A stretch of DNA of 7,735 nt from Planctomycetaceae bacterium (GTDB lineage: Bacteria; Planctomycetota; Planctomycetia; Pirellulales; Pirellulaceae): assembly GCA_003455945.1 (NCBI GenBank), contig DMPQ01000486.1, positions 16,669 through 24,403 on the forward strand, given 5' to 3'. Under the pieces are notes generated by a model. That model made no database searches. It was not told where the DNA came from and saw only the letters and a program-made list of their open reading frames with translations. How positions within the stretch are numbered: the first letter of the stretch is position 1; every line of letters begins with the position of its first letter. Positions 5,383-7,735 of the stretch are shown in pieces. The translations under genes were made by a program, and so were the position numbers.

Positions 5383-7137
5383 TCAGTTCGGTCCTCCGGC
5401 GGAATCGTCCGAAGGCAGTTCGCATGCGCGGTGCATCTCTGCCAACACCTGTCGCATCGAATCGCCTCGCAGGAGAACCTCGCATCGCCCCTCGAACCGT
5501 CCCTCTTCGACACGTATCGACGGGCAGAGCGTCCGTCCGGTTTCCTTCGCGAGAACTCGGTGATCGAACTCGAACTCGAACCGCGGACCGCGAGCCGCCA
5601 GAACGACGATGATCCGCCGACAGGCCAACAGGTTCTTCAGAGTGACGCCGCGAACCGTCCAGCGGCCTCGGCCCGACTCTTGCGGAAACCGCTGCAATCC
5701 ACCGCGATTCGATTCGGGTTCGCCGGAGAAGACCAACTCGGCTTCCGCACCGTCGACCAGAACGAACTTCACCGGGCGGCCGAACGGTACCTCATCGGCC
5801 GTGACGATGATTTCGACGTCGTCGGTCGTTTCGAGTCTCGAAATCGCACGGAAGACGCCCCCCAATCGTCGAGACGAACCGAAACCGGCCAGTTCCCGGC
5901 CGAACTCCGATTCGGAAGCACGCAGTAACCAACCGATCACGGCGCCTGTCGATGCGCGATCGGACGTCGAGGCGAACAGCGTCGAAGCCCGAGCCACGAC
6001 CGCGGCCTCGACCTCTCTCAGAAATCCATCTCGCGCCGATTCGACATCGCCTGTCGACTCCATCGGAATCGGCAGCGGCCGCACCGTCGCTTCGAGATCG
6101 GCGAGCAACTGGTCCTTCGCCCGAGCGGTCTCATACGACTCTCTCAGGTCCTCGAAGTTCGGGAGCGACTCCAGGGAGCGTCGCAGTTCGTCCGCATCGG
6201 CCTCCATCCCCTTGGTCACGCGATCGCGAATCGTTCGCGCCGAGCGTCCGATCAGGTCGTAGGCCTGACGATACTCGTCATCATTCCGAAACGAGGCTCG
6301 GGTCAGCTCGTCGACGACGGCGGCCAGTTCGTTAACGGCACGGTCGAGCGGCAACGCCTCGTCGACCAACCCTCGTTCCAAAGCCGCAGCATCGGCCTGC
6401 CAGTTTCGGAACGGATCGATATCCGGCGCATCGGTGACGAGCGATTCGACCGGTGCCTCGTCGGTATCCCCAGCCGCCGGTTCGTCCGAACGATCTCCCT
6501 TCACGTTCTCGGGCTTCCTTCCGGGAGGCAGGTTCGCGATCGCGAGGATGCCTCCGATAGCGAGACCGAGGATAACGCCGATGGGGATGAGCTTGGTCCA
6601 GCGCAAGGGAACACCGGAGGCTTGCGATCCGTTTAGTCGAGCGGATTCGTGAGCCGTTTTGGGGAGGCCATTTCCGGCAGGAAGTTGACTGCAGTAGGCG
6701 GCACTCCACGAGCTCAGCGTTTCCGAGAAGACGACCGTTTGGGTCGACGCTCCGGATGTGACCTCGCCGATCAGCGCTCCACGATCGCCGGAGAGCTCCC
6801 GGAGCCAATCCAGAGCGCGCGTGCGCTGCCCCTCCGTCAGACCCGACGTGCGGCAGTTCCAGATCAGGAAGACTTCTGGCGCGGATCGATGGGACGTTTC
6901 CTGAGACGCGGCAACGGCGACTCCGAGGAAGTCCTTGCCGATCAGGAAGTCGTCTCCCGCGACGAACTCGGCCCCGAGATCGCTCCCTTCGACCGACATT
7001 CTGATCAGGCCGGTGATGTAGGCGATCCTCTCGGAGGCAGCATCTTCGGCAGCTCGTCGGTTCGAAACCAGCGTCACGTGCCCTCGCCGCCCGCGGAGAC
7101 CGGAGTTCAATGCGGCGATCACGACGACCTCGTTCAT
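5383..7137 (-). CDS. 584-residue single-pass membrane protein of unknown function
   Basis: I do not recognise this protein with confidence. It has four parts. Residues 1 to about 155 form a globular mixed alpha/beta region (MNEVVVIAALNSGLRGRRGH; EVFLIWNC at 88-95). A Ser/Gly linker then leads to one hydrophobic helix at about 183-203 (LIPIGVILGLAIGGILAIANL). An acidic Pro/Asp/Glu-rich linker occupies 204-245. A helical, charged region (about 246-435) is followed by a beta-rich end (VEIIVTADEV, VKFVLVDGAEAELVF, RFEFEFDH). Basic residues before the helix (R179, K182) predict the N-terminal domain in the cytoplasm and the last 380 residues outside. No signal peptide or catalytic motif is visible. 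The ATG overlaps the upstream gene's TGA by four bases (ATGA), so translation is probably coupled. The nearest AGGA lies about 12 bases upstream, which is weak and fits coupling. Confidence 0.85.
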   Translation of the reverse strand: MNEVVVIAALNSGLRGRRGHVTLVSNRRAAEDAASERIAYITGLIRMSVEGSDLGAEFVAGDDFLIGKDFLGVAVAASQETSHRSAPEVFLIWNCRTSGLTEGQRTRALDWLRELSGDRGALIGEVTSGASTQTVVFSETLSSWSAAYCSQLPAGNGLPKTAHESARLNGSQASGVPLRWTKLIPIGVILGLAIGGILAIANLPPGRKPENVKGDRSDEPAAGDTDEAPVESLVTDAPDIDPFRNWQADAAALERGLVDEALPLDRAVNELAAVVDELTRASFRNDDEYRQAYDLIGRSARTIRDRVTKGMEADADELRRSLESLPNFEDLRESYETARAKDQLLADLEATVRPLPIPMESTGDVESARDGFLREVEAAVVARASTLFASTSDRASTGAVIGWLLRASESEFGRELAGFGSSRRLGGVFRAISRLETTDDVEIIVTADEVPFGRPVKFVLVDGAEAELVFSGEPESNRGGLQRFPQESGRGRWTVRGVTLKNLLACRRIIVVLAARGPRFEFEFDHRVLAKETGRTLCPSIRVEEGRFEGRCEVLLRGDSMRQVLAEMHRACELPSDDSAGGPN

Positions 7138-7735
7138 CGGATGTCGGGATCCTGTGCGGTGGGGAGTTGCGGTTCCGAAGGGATCGTGAATCCGACCGGC
7201 TCGAGTCTCACGCGAATCTCAGGGTTCGGGTAATCGGCCGGAGTCCTTATCCGTACCCACGACTCCGAGGTCAAGCTCATCGCCGCACCGCTGAGCTCTC
7301 CTTGGAACGAGATGTTCTCCACCAACCAGTTCGTGGTCCGTGCGCTGAATCGGAACGTCAGTGGGTCACCGGGGCGGCCGGCGACGTCGTTGCAGTCGAT
7401 GTACAGCGTCACGTCAGCCGCACCCGCCGGACCCGAGAACGAGCCAGATCCGATGTAGTTCTCCTGATGATAGGCGGTCAGGGAGTAGTCGGTGGGATCG
7501 AAGAGACTGCCGGTGTTCGACGTCGTGAACCGGTTGATCTTCAGTCGCCAAAAATGGGAGGTCGAGAGGAACTGCTGGTAGGCGAGCCACTCCTTGACCG
7601 TCCGTTTCTGCCAGTCGCGTCCGAACTCGAGCGTTTCGGTCTGTGCCGACGTGAGCGACGGGCTGATGAACCAGCGAGCATAGGCGCGATCGGCTCGCCA
7701 GTCGGCGACCAGACTCCGCTCCTGGTCGACTCTTT
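7134..7735 (-). CDS. Partial protein of unknown function (C-terminal 199 residues)
   Basis: Reading leftwards from base 7733 the frame stays open to a TGA at 7136-7134, so the start lies beyond the right edge. A GTG at 7412 is in frame but inside continuous protein and is not the likely start. The visible part opens with a charged, Trp-rich and probably helical stretch (SLVADWRADRAYARWFISPS, then EFGRDWQKRTVKEWLAYQQF). A probably beta-rich C-terminal domain follows, containing VTLYIDCNDVAGRPGDP, LTFRFSARTTNWLVE and EIRVRLEPVGFTIP. No membrane span is seen in this part. The family is not recognised. It overlaps the 584-residue membrane protein gene by four bases, so the two products likely act together, perhaps in a complex at the membrane. 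Confidence 0.75.
   Translation of the reverse strand, partial: RVDQERSLVADWRADRAYARWFISPSLTSAQTETLEFGRDWQKRTVKEWLAYQQFLSTSHFWRLKINRFTTSNTGSLFDPTDYSLTAYHQENYIGSGSFSGPAGAADVTLYIDCNDVAGRPGDPLTFRFSARTTNWLVENISFQGELSGAAMSLTSESWVRIRTPADYPNPEIRVRLEPVGFTIPSEPQLPTAQDPDIR

Noticed and set aside
5183..5485. 100-codon minus-strand frame in the icd upstream gap
   Set aside because: The composition is Arg/Asp/Glu-rich without motif. It overlaps the end of the 584-residue gene by 103 bases and has no good ribosome site.
6536..6543. GCGATCGC octamer like the cyanobacterial HIP1 repeat
   Set aside because: I noticed only this one copy and it lies inside a coding region. That is no evidence of a repeat family or a cyanobacterial origin.

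Overview
The window reads as part of a GC-rich bacterial chromosome with ordinary gene spacing. There is no rRNA, tRNA, CRISPR array, transposase or phage gene. A planctomycete or a similar deep-branching, GC-rich Gram-negative is my best guess. This rests on the Thermus-like long isocitrate dehydrogenase, the unusual SDR subtype and the large planctomycete-flavoured proteins of unknown function. It is inference, not proof.

Layout from left to right. Bases 1-608 hold the C-terminal end of a plus-strand protein of unknown function whose start lies outside the window. Everything else is on the minus strand. Bases 705-1169 encode a small membrane protein that converges on the first gene across a 96-base gap with no convincing terminator. 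Bases 1310-2566 encode an FAD-dependent amine-oxidase / phytoene-desaturase-like flavoprotein. Bases 2678-3409 encode a short-chain dehydrogenase/reductase in which isoleucine occupies the catalytic tyrosine position. Bases 3617-5053 encode a 478-residue isocitrate dehydrogenase of the Thermus architecture, but with the Asp-Ile pair typical of NAD-dependent relatives. A 329-base gap (5054-5382) separates it from the last block.

The last block is a pair of genes overlapping by four bases (ATGA), reading leftwards from the right edge. The C-terminal 199 residues of an unknown protein are followed by a 584-residue single-pass membrane protein, also unknown. Their overlap suggests coupled translation and a joint function. 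The operon probably continues upstream beyond base 7735, and this is the most likely place for something undescribed.

Four of the minus-strand genes (flavoprotein, SDR, isocitrate dehydrogenase, 584-residue protein) are each followed within about 100 bases by a strong GC-rich hairpin with no T-run. They are probably separate transcription units with U-less terminators. The metabolic genes therefore look like single-gene units rather than one pathway operon: a TCA-cycle enzyme next to two redox enzymes of unknown substrate.
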